Source: Mageeibacillus sp. UBA1255
GTDB lineage: Bacteria > Bacillota > Clostridia > UBA1212 > UBA1255
Length of the DNA: 9,811 nucleotides
Assembly (NCBI GenBank): GCA_002308795.1
Contig: DBVV01000075.1
Location: 1 to 9,811 of the forward strand
Direction of reading: 5' to 3'
In this document: piece after piece, positions 1 to 6,512 of the stretch
How positions within the stretch are numbered: position 1 is the stretch's first letter
Layout of the letters: each line of letters begins with the position of its first letter
The notes under the pieces: generated by a model
The model's input: only the letters and a program-made list of their open reading frames with translations
The model's database searches: none
What the model was told of the DNA's origin: nothing
Made by a program: the position numbers and the translations under genes

Positions 1-36
1 TAGACGTTAACTTTTCACTTCAGCGGCGAAGGATAA

Positions 37-66
37 TTGCAAATGGCAAATGGAATATGGTACAAT
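37..66 (+). promoter_or_regulatory. Promoter of the arabinofuranosidase gene
   Basis: A TTGCAA -35-like box (37-42), an 18-base spacer and a TACAAT -10 box (61-66) preceded directly by TGG form an extended -10 sigma-A-type promoter. Transcription would start near 73, leaving a leader of about 68 bases before the ATG at 141. The spacer carries a tandem GCAAATG repeat (39-52). Nothing else recognisable lies in bases 1-36. Read from sequence only. Confidence 0.5.
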
Positions 67-140
67 CCACGTGAGATAAGCAAGTGCGAACTGTATTCGC
101 AAAGCAGGAAAAAACGACATTATTAAAAGAGGATCAGAAT

Positions 141-1943
141 ATGGCAAGCAGCGACAAGGCGGTTAAAACCGTCCACGTAACAGCGTACACACAAGGGAAT
201 GCGTTCGAAGACGGCCTGCTCGGTGTAAATACCGAGATCACCAGAAAAGGATACTTCGGGGGATTGTCCGCGCAGCTTCTGAACAACCGCAAGTTTTTCG
301 CGGGAGATCAGGCCCCGGCCGGCTGGGACGTTTCCGGCGAAACGGCAGCATTTATAACCGACAGAAAAGAAGAAAGCCTGTGCCGGAGCAACTTTATTGA
401 CGTCCGGAACGGCTGCCTGAGCCAGACGTCGCAATACATCCGGCTGAAGCAGGAAGATACGTACGAACTGAAGATCTGGGCAAAGGCGATAAGCGAAAGC
501 GCGGAATTGACCGTAAACGCATGCGGTGAAACAGCCACGCTGAAACTATTCGCAAACAGCGAGCCATACACCGAACTGTCATGCCGCATTGCCGCCGGAA
601 GCGCAACAGTCAATAATAAAGAGGGCACGTTCGCGATCACCGTTAAGGGCGAAGCAGAAATATTCGAAGTATCACTGATGTGCGTTGACAACTTCTACGG
701 TATGCGGAAAGACGTGGTGGAGGCGCTTAAATATATTGCCCCCACGTCCGTCAGATTCCCGGGAGGATGCGCGGCAGACCACTTCGACTGGCACCAGAGC
801 CTTGTCGCCCCCGAATTCCGCGTACCCGCCCACGGAGGCGATAAATGGTTCCTGTTCCCGGACACGTATAATCAGGACTGCCTTGACATCGGCCTGAATG
901 AATTTATGATGCTTTGCAAGGAGATAGGTGCAGAGCCCGAGATAACCGTCAGCCTGCTGCTCTCTGACGGAGAAGACGCCAGAAAATACGTCGAATACTG
1001 CAACGGAGGCGCGAATACAGAATTCGGCGCGAAACGTCAGGCTCTCGGACTTGACGCGTTCAACGTGAAACTGTGGTTCGTCGGCAACGAAGTTTATTTC
1101 TTCGGCCGTGAATATCAGCACGACGCAGTGCTTGCAGCCGCGCGGACCGACGAGATCATAAGAGGAATGCGGGCAGCCGATAAAGACATAATTCCCGTGC
1201 CTGGCCTCACCTGGGCGGAAGCGTTCAAGCCCTGGAATCATACGTTCGTCGCGGCAATGAAAGAGCCTTATGAATTCGTGTCATACCACAATTACATCGG
1301 TATTCTCCCCGACGCGTCGCAGGGCGAGAACGGGATGGCAACGTGCGAGATGCTTGAAACAAACTTCGCCGACGGCTCTGACATCGGCCTCGATTTCTAC
1401 AAAAACGAGCTGTTCTCCGACAGCTTCGGCCCGATCAGAGTCTGCGCGGATGAATGGAACTACTCCTGGGGAAAACCGTCCAGCAACGCACTTTTCTTCT
1501 CGAACTGCCTGCAATTCCACTTCTTCGCGAACTACGCGGATAAATACCACATAAGCCGGGCGGAATTCTTTATGCCCGTAAACGAAGGGATGATAACCGT
1601 TGACGGACCTGAATGCCGCGTAGAAAGTTCGGGAGAATTGCTGAAGCTGATGCAGGGACACAGAGGAGGAAAGATCATGCGCGCGACGTCCGATTCAGAT
1701 GACGTCGATCTTCTGATAACGTCTCACGAAGACATGCTGTACGTTTCAGTCGTGAACCGCCGTTCTGAACCGCTGAAGCTCGATATCGACGGTTTCAGCG
1801 CGGTCAACAGCGTGCAGATACGCACCGGAGAATACAGCTTTAGCAGCAACGAATACGTTATTGACCGCCCGGAGGAACCGGACAACGTCGTGAGCGGCCA
1901 CAGTATTCTTTTTATGACGCTGGAAAAAGCATATCGCGATTGA
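141..1943 (+). CDS. GH51-type alpha-L-arabinofuranosidase, intracellular
   Basis: Predicted retaining glycosidase releasing terminal alpha-L-arabinofuranose from arabinoxylan, arabinan or related oligosaccharides. The 600-residue product has no signal peptide or membrane segment, so it should act in the cytoplasm on imported oligomers. The N-terminal strand (FEDGLLGVNTEITRKGYFGG) resembles the start of GH51 enzymes. Residues about 55-170 look like an inserted jelly-roll, CBM-like domain. A TIM barrel follows (about 190-470), with RFPGG at 205-209, the acid/base motif GNE (E317), SYHNY (H383) and nucleophile motif CADEWN (E438), then a C-terminal beta domain. The roughly 120-residue gap between the two glutamates matches GH51. 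ATG 141 is preferred over an in-frame GTG at 84 because AGAGGA (128-133) sits 7 bases before it. There is no terminator after the gene. Exact substrate cannot be read, and other clan GH-A arabinofuranosidases remain a lesser possibility. Confidence 0.85.
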   Translation: MASSDKAVKTVHVTAYTQGNAFEDGLLGVNTEITRKGYFGGLSAQLLNNRKFFAGDQAPAGWDVSGETAAFITDRKEESLCRSNFIDVRNGCLSQTSQYIRLKQEDTYELKIWAKAISESAELTVNACGETATLKLFANSEPYTELSCRIAAGSATVNNKEGTFAITVKGEAEIFEVSLMCVDNFYGMRKDVVEALKYIAPTSVRFPGGCAADHFDWHQSLVAPEFRVPAHGGDKWFLFPDTYNQDCLDIGLNEFMMLCKEIGAEPEITVSLLLSDGEDARKYVEYCNGGANTEFGAKRQALGLDAFNVKLWFVGNEVYFFGREYQHDAVLAAARTDEIIRGMRAADKDIIPVPGLTWAEAFKPWNHTFVAAMKEPYEFVSYHNYIGILPDASQGENGMATCEMLETNFADGSDIGLDFYKNELFSDSFGPIRVCADEWNYSWGKPSSNALFFSNCLQFHFFANYADKYHISRAEFFMPVNEGMITVDGPECRVESSGELLKLMQGHRGGKIMRATSDSDDVDLLITSHEDMLYVSVVNRRSEPLKLDIDGFSAVNSVQIRTGEYSFSSNEYVIDRPEEPDNVVSGHSILFMTLEKAYRD

Positions 1944-1968
1944 CATTGAACGCCAGTTTTAATACAAT
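1940..1968 (+). promoter_or_regulatory. Strong sigma-A-type promoter of the lipoprotein/surE unit
   Basis: A perfect TTGACA (1940-1945), a 17-base spacer and TACAAT (1963-1968) form the best consensus promoter in the window. The -35 box overlaps the TGA stop of the upstream arabinofuranosidase gene (1941-1943). Transcription should begin near 1975. A short inverted repeat, ATCAT/ATGAT (1972-1976 and 1985-1989), lies at the start of the transcript and could be an operator or small hairpin, but that is weak. Confidence 0.7.
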
Positions 1969-2005
1969 ACCATCATAAAAAAGGATGATCAGGAGGTCAT
2001 ATATC

Positions 2006-3073
2006 ATGAAAAAGCACCAGCGACATTTTATTCCGGCCGTCTGCGCTATTCTTGCGATGCTGATGACGTTCGGGATCGTACTCGGCTGCACTCCGGCGAA
2101 CCAGAACGGACCGGAAAAGACCGAAGAAGCGGTCGCGACCGAAGACAACAGCACGCCCGAACCTGAAAAAGCCAAAGTAATTGCCCACTGGAAACTTCAG
2201 GACGCAGAAGGATGCTACACCGGTTCGGTCGATGATGATTCGATCGGTTTCAAGGACCTTTCTGGCAACGGAAACGACCTTATCGTAAAAACCGCGGGCA
2301 ACGGCGATCAGCTCGATATATTCAGCTGGGACAGGGACGTTGACCCCTCCGTTCAAAAATTCAGTTCAGGGCTGAAATTCAACAACACCAAAGCTCTCGC
2401 TGCTACTGTAGACCCGTACAAAGCGTCCGAGACCGCCTACTCAGGCGGATACACTTCCGGTAAATATCTTGAGACTGTAAAGACTGCTCCTATCAACTCA
2501 TATACGTTCCCGAGCGGCGTTTCGGTAGAGGTCATATTTAAACTCTCCCCCGAACTTGACAACGACTATAACAGATATACCGGTATTTTCTCCCGCCAGG
2601 GCGTTATCGAAGAACAGAACGAACCGCCGTTTTCGATCGCGATTTCAGAGTGGAACGATGATAATACAGGCGTCATTGGTGAAAACAAGACGTGGCTCCA
2701 GCTGCTTATAATGAACGACTTCTCCCGTCTGAATACCGAGATGGACGAGATCCTTATAGGCGCGAACGAATGGCACCACGTACTCGTCACGCTGGAGGAT
2801 ACCGGTAAAGTCTTCGTATGGCTCGACGGCGTTAAACTTTATGAAGCATGGAGCGGTTTTGCCGAACTGCACTGCACGAACCCCAACTTCTCCTGGGAGG
2901 TCGGAGTAGGCAGGAAGAGCGGAACTGATCACGCTTCTGATTCCAAAAACGAAAACGTGGCAGAAGGTATGATCCGCAGATTGTTCGCAGGAACGATCGC
3001 AGAGATCAGAATGCTTGACAGACCGGTGACCGTCGAAGAATCCTTGTATCCGGTAGAATTTCAGGGTAAATAA
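2006..3073 (+). CDS. LamG/concanavalin A-like domain lipoprotein
   Basis: A 355-residue surface lipoprotein, probably glycan-binding. It starts with MKK, a hydrophobic segment (about 8-27) and a lipobox V25-L26-G27-C28, so Cys28 should be lipidated after cleavage. A Glu/Thr/Pro-rich linker (29-57) leads into one domain filling the rest (58-350). The opening (VIAHWKLQD, then DLSGNGNDL) and closing (FAGTIAEIRMLDRPVTVEE) strands are typical of LamG/Laminin_G_3 jelly-rolls. The central aromatic and Asn/Asp-rich loops suit sugar and calcium binding. No catalytic residues of a hydrolase family are recognised. ATG 2006 is chosen over ATG 1985 because AGGAGG (1991-1996) lies 9 bases before it and the lipoprotein signal starts there. 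It is first in its unit, two bases before the propeller gene. Ligand unknown. Confidence 0.75.
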   Translation: MKKHQRHFIPAVCAILAMLMTFGIVLGCTPANQNGPEKTEEAVATEDNSTPEPEKAKVIAHWKLQDAEGCYTGSVDDDSIGFKDLSGNGNDLIVKTAGNGDQLDIFSWDRDVDPSVQKFSSGLKFNNTKALAATVDPYKASETAYSGGYTSGKYLETVKTAPINSYTFPSGVSVEVIFKLSPELDNDYNRYTGIFSRQGVIEEQNEPPFSIAISEWNDDNTGVIGENKTWLQLLIMNDFSRLNTEMDEILIGANEWHHVLVTLEDTGKVFVWLDGVKLYEAWSGFAELHCTNPNFSWEVGVGRKSGTDHASDSKNENVAEGMIRRLFAGTIAEIRMLDRPVTVEESLYPVEFQGK

Positions 3074-3075
3074 AA

Positions 3076-4383
3076 ATGACAAGACTTAAAACGATTCCAT
3101 CCGGAGCTTTCCGGATCGACTTTAAACGCTTTTTTACATACATAGCAGTTTTTGCGATCGTGCTTTCGATCGTGTTCGGGACCGGGACCTGCTTTGCAGG
3201 ACAGGATGACGAAAAAGTAACAGCCGCAGAACTCACAGAACTGCTCGTGCCTGAACTGTCTGACGAAGACGCATACGGCCTCAGAGGATTTACGGTTTCC
3301 CCCGACGGGAAAAGGATGTTTTTAGGATATCTTCACGGCCCGTCCGGCGATGCTTCGCACATATCGTTATACAACGCCGAAACACTTGAAAAAACAGGCG
3401 AATTCGTACCGGCAGTTGACGAGACCATACCTGTCAGCACCGGGAACTATTACCCGAAAGGGCTGGCCGTTGACAACCGCGGCTTCCTTTTCATAGGAGT
3501 GACGCATGCGGATACACCGTACTGCAGCATATACTGCGTTGACAACTACATGCGTGAGATCGGTCATATCGTCGAAGATCTTGAGGAGATCACCGGTATC
3601 AACGGTATTGCCACCAGGAAAGACGGCGACCGGATCCTGCTTTACGTGCTCACCTGCTACCACGCTGACACGATACGCTGCTATGACGTGACCGATCCGA
3701 CCGATATGAAGCTCTGGGACGGGTTCGGCAGCGGAGGCGTCGTCGACTATTACGACCTGACCGAGTCGGAAAAAGACCCCGGATACATCGCCGTAGACGT
3801 GGACGGATACGTGTACATCACGTGCCTTCTGGGAAACGGAAGTCAGCGTAAAGGAAGCCACGTGCTGAAGCTCAGCCCCGACGGAAAGACTATCGTTGAC
3901 CAGGTAAAGATCAATGAGGCTTACGGCATATGCACCGCCGGAGACTATCTGTTCGTATCTACTTATAACAGCGAGAATTCGTCGGTCTACGTGCTGAACC
4001 GCTCGGATCTTTCCGAAGTAGCTAAATACAAAGAAGCAAACCAGACCGACCCGCTGACGTCGATCGCGTTCGCAAACGACCGCCTTTACGTCGCCGATCA
4101 GGGAACAGAATCGTACGCGGACGCAGGGCGCGTGCTCAGCACAAAAGAAAAGCTCGTGATCACGCGCGATAAAGCAGAAACCGAGAAAGTTGACCCCGGA
4201 AAATACGAGGTGCCTCCTACGGAAGCTCCGACCGAAGCTCCCGATCCGGGTGAAGACAATAAAGGCGGAGGAGCGGTTCTGAGCGGCGCGGTGATCGCCA
4301 TACTGTGCATTTCGGCTGTTATCGTTATAGCGGCAGCGGCGGCAACGGCGATCATATTGGTAAAAAGGAAAAAGAATAAATAA
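3076..4383 (+). CDS. Membrane-anchored beta-propeller-like surface protein
   Basis: A 435-residue extracellular protein anchored at its C terminus. A basic N terminus and hydrophobic stretch (19-41) form a signal peptide, probably cut after C-F-A41. Residues about 50-370 contain repeated blade-like units (such as TVSPDGKRMFLGYLHG, GLAVDNRGFLFIGV, YIAVDVDGYVYITCL, SIAFANDRLYVADQG) that resemble NHL/SMP-30/YVTN beta-propellers. No enzyme active site is recognised. A Pro-Thr-Glu-Ala stalk (380-399) leads to a transmembrane helix (400-429) and KRKKNK tail. The anchor is not an LPXTG sortase motif. It begins two bases after the LamG gene stop with no clear Shine-Dalgarno site, so translation is probably coupled. 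Likely partner of the LamG lipoprotein on the cell surface. Function unknown. Confidence 0.7.
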   Translation: MTRLKTIPSGAFRIDFKRFFTYIAVFAIVLSIVFGTGTCFAGQDDEKVTAAELTELLVPELSDEDAYGLRGFTVSPDGKRMFLGYLHGPSGDASHISLYNAETLEKTGEFVPAVDETIPVSTGNYYPKGLAVDNRGFLFIGVTHADTPYCSIYCVDNYMREIGHIVEDLEEITGINGIATRKDGDRILLYVLTCYHADTIRCYDVTDPTDMKLWDGFGSGGVVDYYDLTESEKDPGYIAVDVDGYVYITCLLGNGSQRKGSHVLKLSPDGKTIVDQVKINEAYGICTAGDYLFVSTYNSENSSVYVLNRSDLSEVAKYKEANQTDPLTSIAFANDRLYVADQGTESYADAGRVLSTKEKLVITRDKAETEKVDPGKYEVPPTEAPTEAPDPGEDNKGGGAVLSGAVIAILCISAVIVIAAAAATAIILVKRKKNK

Positions 4384-4399
4384 TAAGGGATGATGAGAA

Positions 4400-4504
4400 A
4401 TGAATTTGATTTTAACGACTAAACGTGTAGAAAAAATGGAGAAATCATTCGACGCATGCTCAAAAGCGAGCAAAGATCTGGCTGATGCGGATGAACTGTT
4501 TTAA
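4400..4504 (+). CDS. Small ORF (34 residues) overlapping the surE start
   Basis: ATG 4400 opens a 34-codon frame ending at TAA 4502-4504. The product has a basic front (MNLILTTKRVEKMEK) and an acidic tail (KDLADADELF), and could form one amphipathic helix. An AAGGG (4385-4389) lies 10 bases before the ATG. It starts 16 bases after the propeller gene and overlaps the first annotated surE ATG by 20 bases in another frame. It may be a leader peptide coupling surE translation, a genuine small protein, or the remnant of a decayed gene. No family recognised, and coding status is unproven. Confidence 0.35.
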   Translation: MNLILTTKRVEKMEKSFDACSKASKDLADADELF

Positions 4505-5261
4505 CGCTGGGAAACCATACGTTCGATCAATTGACCACCGGAGCGGACGTCTGATACTTGTCACGAACGATGACGGTATAAGCGCCCGCGGCCTTTGGCG
4601 TCTTGTCAGGGCGGCAATCAACTACGGAACCGTATGGGTCGTTGCCCCTGACGGGCAGCGCAGTGCGGCATCTCACAGCATATCCCTCAGAGACACGTTC
4701 GACGTGATCCCGTACGAGTCCGGCATTGACGGCGTAAAAACGTTCTCCTGCAGCGGAACTGCCGCGGATTGCGTCAGAGTTGGTTTTCACAACATCCTCC
4801 CCCGCACCCCTGATATCGTCCTCTCGGGCATCAACCACGGTTATAACGTCGGGGCCGATCTGCAGTATTCCGCTACCGTCGGGGCCGCGTTTGAGGCCGT
4901 ATTCCTCGGATCACGCGCGATCGCTTTATCCGAAGACCATACTTCGGACGGTACGATAACAGACAGATTCCTCGATGAAGTCCTCGGAGAGCTTATCGAT
5001 CAGAAAGCACCGGAAAGAAGTATTTTAAACGTCAACTTTCCCGGAGGCAGCCCTGAAGAATGCCGCGGCATACTGCGCGGCCGGACCGTTTCGCGCCACT
5101 CAGGGTTCAGGGACCGGTACAAAGCTGTGGAGCATCTCCCCGGCGGAGGCATCAGGTATCTTGTTGACGGCGAAAACAACTATACGTGCGAAGAAGGCTC
5201 GGATAAGCAGGCTATCCTCAGCGGTTTTATCTCGGTCGGATCCGCGAAAAATATATCCTAG
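4485..5261 (+). CDS. surE: 5'/3'-nucleotidase SurE
   Basis: SurE is a metal-dependent phosphatase that dephosphorylates nucleoside 5'- and 3'-monophosphates in the cytoplasm. The family signature is complete: the metal-binding LVTNDDGI (D29, D30), PDGQRSAASHSIS (S60), LSGINHGYNVG (N117, N121), the YSATVGAAFEA helix, LNVNFP (181-186) and a C-terminal DKQAILSGFISV. Length (258) is close to the usual 250. The start is odd: SurE normally begins 1-3 residues before ILVTNDDG, but here the nearest ATGs (4485, 4491) add about 20 extra residues and lack a Shine-Dalgarno site. A CTG at 4551 with GGAG at 4540-4543 would give the family-typical N terminus. It ends its transcription unit just before a terminator. 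Finding SurE behind two surface-protein genes is unusual. Confidence 0.92.
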   Translation: MRMNCFNAGKPYVRSIDHRSGRLILVTNDDGISARGLWRLVRAAINYGTVWVVAPDGQRSAASHSISLRDTFDVIPYESGIDGVKTFSCSGTAADCVRVGFHNILPRTPDIVLSGINHGYNVGADLQYSATVGAAFEAVFLGSRAIALSEDHTSDGTITDRFLDEVLGELIDQKAPERSILNVNFPGGSPEECRGILRGRTVSRHSGFRDRYKAVEHLPGGGIRYLVDGENNYTCEEGSDKQAILSGFISVGSAKNIS

Positions 5262-5287
5262 AAAAGTATTCTGACTTATTCACTTAG

Positions 5288-6340
5288 TTACGGCTCCGGG
5301 AGCCTTTTTTTGATCCGGAATGTCGTAAAAACAGGCAGATGATCTGATATCTCTTCCCCGTCTTCCCTGATCAGAAAAGTTTCATAAGAAAGCGCTTCCG
5401 CACAGACAGGATCGTAGAAAACGTAATCTATCGGCTCGCGTCCTGGGTCATACGAGGCATTGCTCTCGTCGTAATAGTGAGTCATCGTCGCGGTATGATT
5501 TTCATCAACAGTGACCGGAGCATCCAGACGCGAATCGGCAAGTTTAAGTGAATATGAATTTCCGTCTGCGCCGGTAACTGAAGCCGATCCGGTAAACAAC
5601 TGGTAAACGGCACCGATATTGCCCTTCCCCGTTGTCATCCGCGAATTCATATCGCCCGAAACGAAAACCGGAATATCTTTAAAACGCTGAGCGAATTCCA
5701 CGATAACGCCCGCCTGCCTCTTCCGGATCGTATTGCCCGCAGAAGAATCATTGCTGCCGTTATGATCCAGATGAGTATTCAGATGCGCAAACTCCACCCC
5801 GGTCGATCTGTCCTTCAGCAGCACCCACGTGCATATGCGCGGGTAGTTCGCACCCTCGAACGACGATCCCGGAAGATCGGGCACGTCCGAGAGCCAGAAA
5901 GTTCCGCTGTCAATAAGCTTGAATTTGTCTTTCCGGTAATAAACGGGATTTGCCTCTCCGCCTTCCGTGCGCGCCTCCCCTACTCCTGCGTACGAACCGT
6001 TGAACACTTTATCGTCAAGCCATTTTCGCCACGCAGTCGTGACTTCCTGCATACCCGCCACGTCCGGCATAAGGTCGTCAATAAGTTTGCGGAACATTCC
6101 GGCGCGGTGTTCGAACGGCGCGGGATTACCGTTTTCGGTCTGGATATTAAACTGGAGGATCCTGATACGGTAATCGTCCTTAGTCTGTTTCTTTACCGGA
6201 TACCTGTCGCACCCGGTCAATACCGTCGTTAAAATGAGGCACAATGCCAGCGTGAAAGCAAGTGTTTTCTTCATCCTTGCTGCGCGGTCGGTTTTAAAGC
6301 CGTTCCCGCGGCCTGCGGGCGATTTTCCATGTTCGGGCAT
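5288..6340 (-). CDS. Secreted lipoprotein, endonuclease/exonuclease/phosphatase (EEP) family
   Basis: Predicted metal-dependent phosphodiesterase or phosphatase of the DNase I/sphingomyelinase fold, tethered outside the cell. The catalytic set is present in order: FN65IQ, MQE99V, the THLDH histidine H190, GD230MN232, ID305Y and SD333H334LP. The lipobox is L41-T42-G43-C44 after a hydrophobic stretch that follows MKK at 23. The start at 6340 gives a long n-region (about 25 residues), but GGAGGTGA lies 6 bases before it and an extended -10 promoter sits just upstream; the internal MKK start (6274) has only AAGG touching the ATG. FWLSDVPDLPGS and PRICTWVLLKD are typical of EEP proteins often found near carbohydrate-degradation genes. 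Substrate (nucleic acid, phospholipid or sugar phosphate) cannot be decided. It converges on surE, and no terminator of its own is visible. Confidence 0.85.
   Translation of the reverse strand: MPEHGKSPAGRGNGFKTDRAARMKKTLAFTLALCLILTTVLTGCDRYPVKKQTKDDYRIRILQFNIQTENGNPAPFEHRAGMFRKLIDDLMPDVAGMQEVTTAWRKWLDDKVFNGSYAGVGEARTEGGEANPVYYRKDKFKLIDSGTFWLSDVPDLPGSSFEGANYPRICTWVLLKDRSTGVEFAHLNTHLDHNGSNDSSAGNTIRKRQAGVIVEFAQRFKDIPVFVSGDMNSRMTTGKGNIGAVYQLFTGSASVTGADGNSYSLKLADSRLDAPVTVDENHTATMTHYYDESNASYDPGREPIDYVFYDPVCAEALSYETFLIREDGEEISDHLPVFTTFRIKKRLPEP
5292..5311 (+). terminator. Intrinsic terminator of the surE unit
   Basis: GGCTC-CGG-GAGCC (5292-5304) forms a 5-bp GC-rich stem with a 3-base loop and is followed at once by seven T residues (5305-5311). 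It acts on the plus strand, 30 bases after the surE stop. The same bases encode the last codons (KKRLPEP) of the convergent minus-strand gene. The reverse orientation lacks a T-tract. Confidence 0.75.
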
Positions 6341-6345
6341 ATAAA

Positions 6346-6353
6346 CTCACCTC
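6346..6353 (-). promoter_or_regulatory. Near-perfect ribosome binding site deciding the EEP start
   Basis: On the minus strand GGAGGTGA, complementary to eight bases of the 16S rRNA 3' end, lies about 5-6 bases before the ATG at 6340. It supports the longer start over the internal MKK at 6274. Confidence 0.7.
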
Positions 6354-6379
6354 CGGAATAAACGTGCGCTCCAGGCGCG

Positions 6380-6385
6380 ATTATA
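6380..6385 (-). promoter_or_regulatory. Extended -10 promoter of the EEP lipoprotein gene
   Basis: Reading the minus strand, TGG is followed by a perfect TATAAT (6385 to 6380). No good -35 box lies 16-18 bases upstream (about 6402-6409), so this would be a TGn-dependent promoter. Transcription would start near 6373, giving a leader of about 33 bases that contains the strong GGAGGTGA site. Confidence 0.6.
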
Positions 6386-6447
6386 CCACGTTTTTGCAAA
6401 TAAAGCACGAAGAGCCCTGAGCCGGTTCTTTTACTGTTTTCGCAGGA

Positions 6448-6476
6448 TTGTTTTTTCATAATGATGATGGTAAAAT
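6448..6476 (+). promoter_or_regulatory. Promoter of the esterase/oxidoreductase operon
   Basis: TTGTTT (6448-6453), a 17-base spacer ending in TGG, and TAAAAT (6471-6476) form an extended -10 promoter. It diverges from the EEP promoter, with about 60 bases between the two -10/-35 sets. Transcription should start near 6483. AAAGGAG (6498-6504) is the ribosome binding site, 8 bases before ATG 6513. Confidence 0.6.
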
Positions 6477-6512
6477 ATCACGTAGCGAAAACGAAATAAA
6501 GGAGACGACTAT

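Noticed and set aside
39..52. GCAAATG tandem repeat sharing TGGCAAATG with the far end of the window
   Set aside because: A nine-base match between the window ends is easily chance, and no longer terminal repeat is visible.
84..140. GTG start at 84 for the arabinofuranosidase
   Set aside because: It lies only about 11 bases from the likely transcription start and lacks a ribosome binding site, while ATG 141 has AGAGGA at good spacing.
3367..4473. A 368-codon minus-strand open frame opposite the propeller gene
   Set aside because: It is a shadow of the plus-strand gene: no ribosome binding site, no family resemblance and low-complexity basic runs. The plus-strand gene has a signal peptide, repeats and an anchor.
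5386..5400. AAAGCGCTT, resembling half of a CcpA cre site
   Set aside because: It is inside coding sequence far from any promoter and does not fit the full cre consensus.
6271..6459. A 62-codon minus-strand frame starting MKK upstream of the EEP gene
   Set aside because: It begins upstream of the EEP promoter, overlaps the EEP gene in another frame, has no recognisable domain, and the EEP frame has the strong ribosome binding site.
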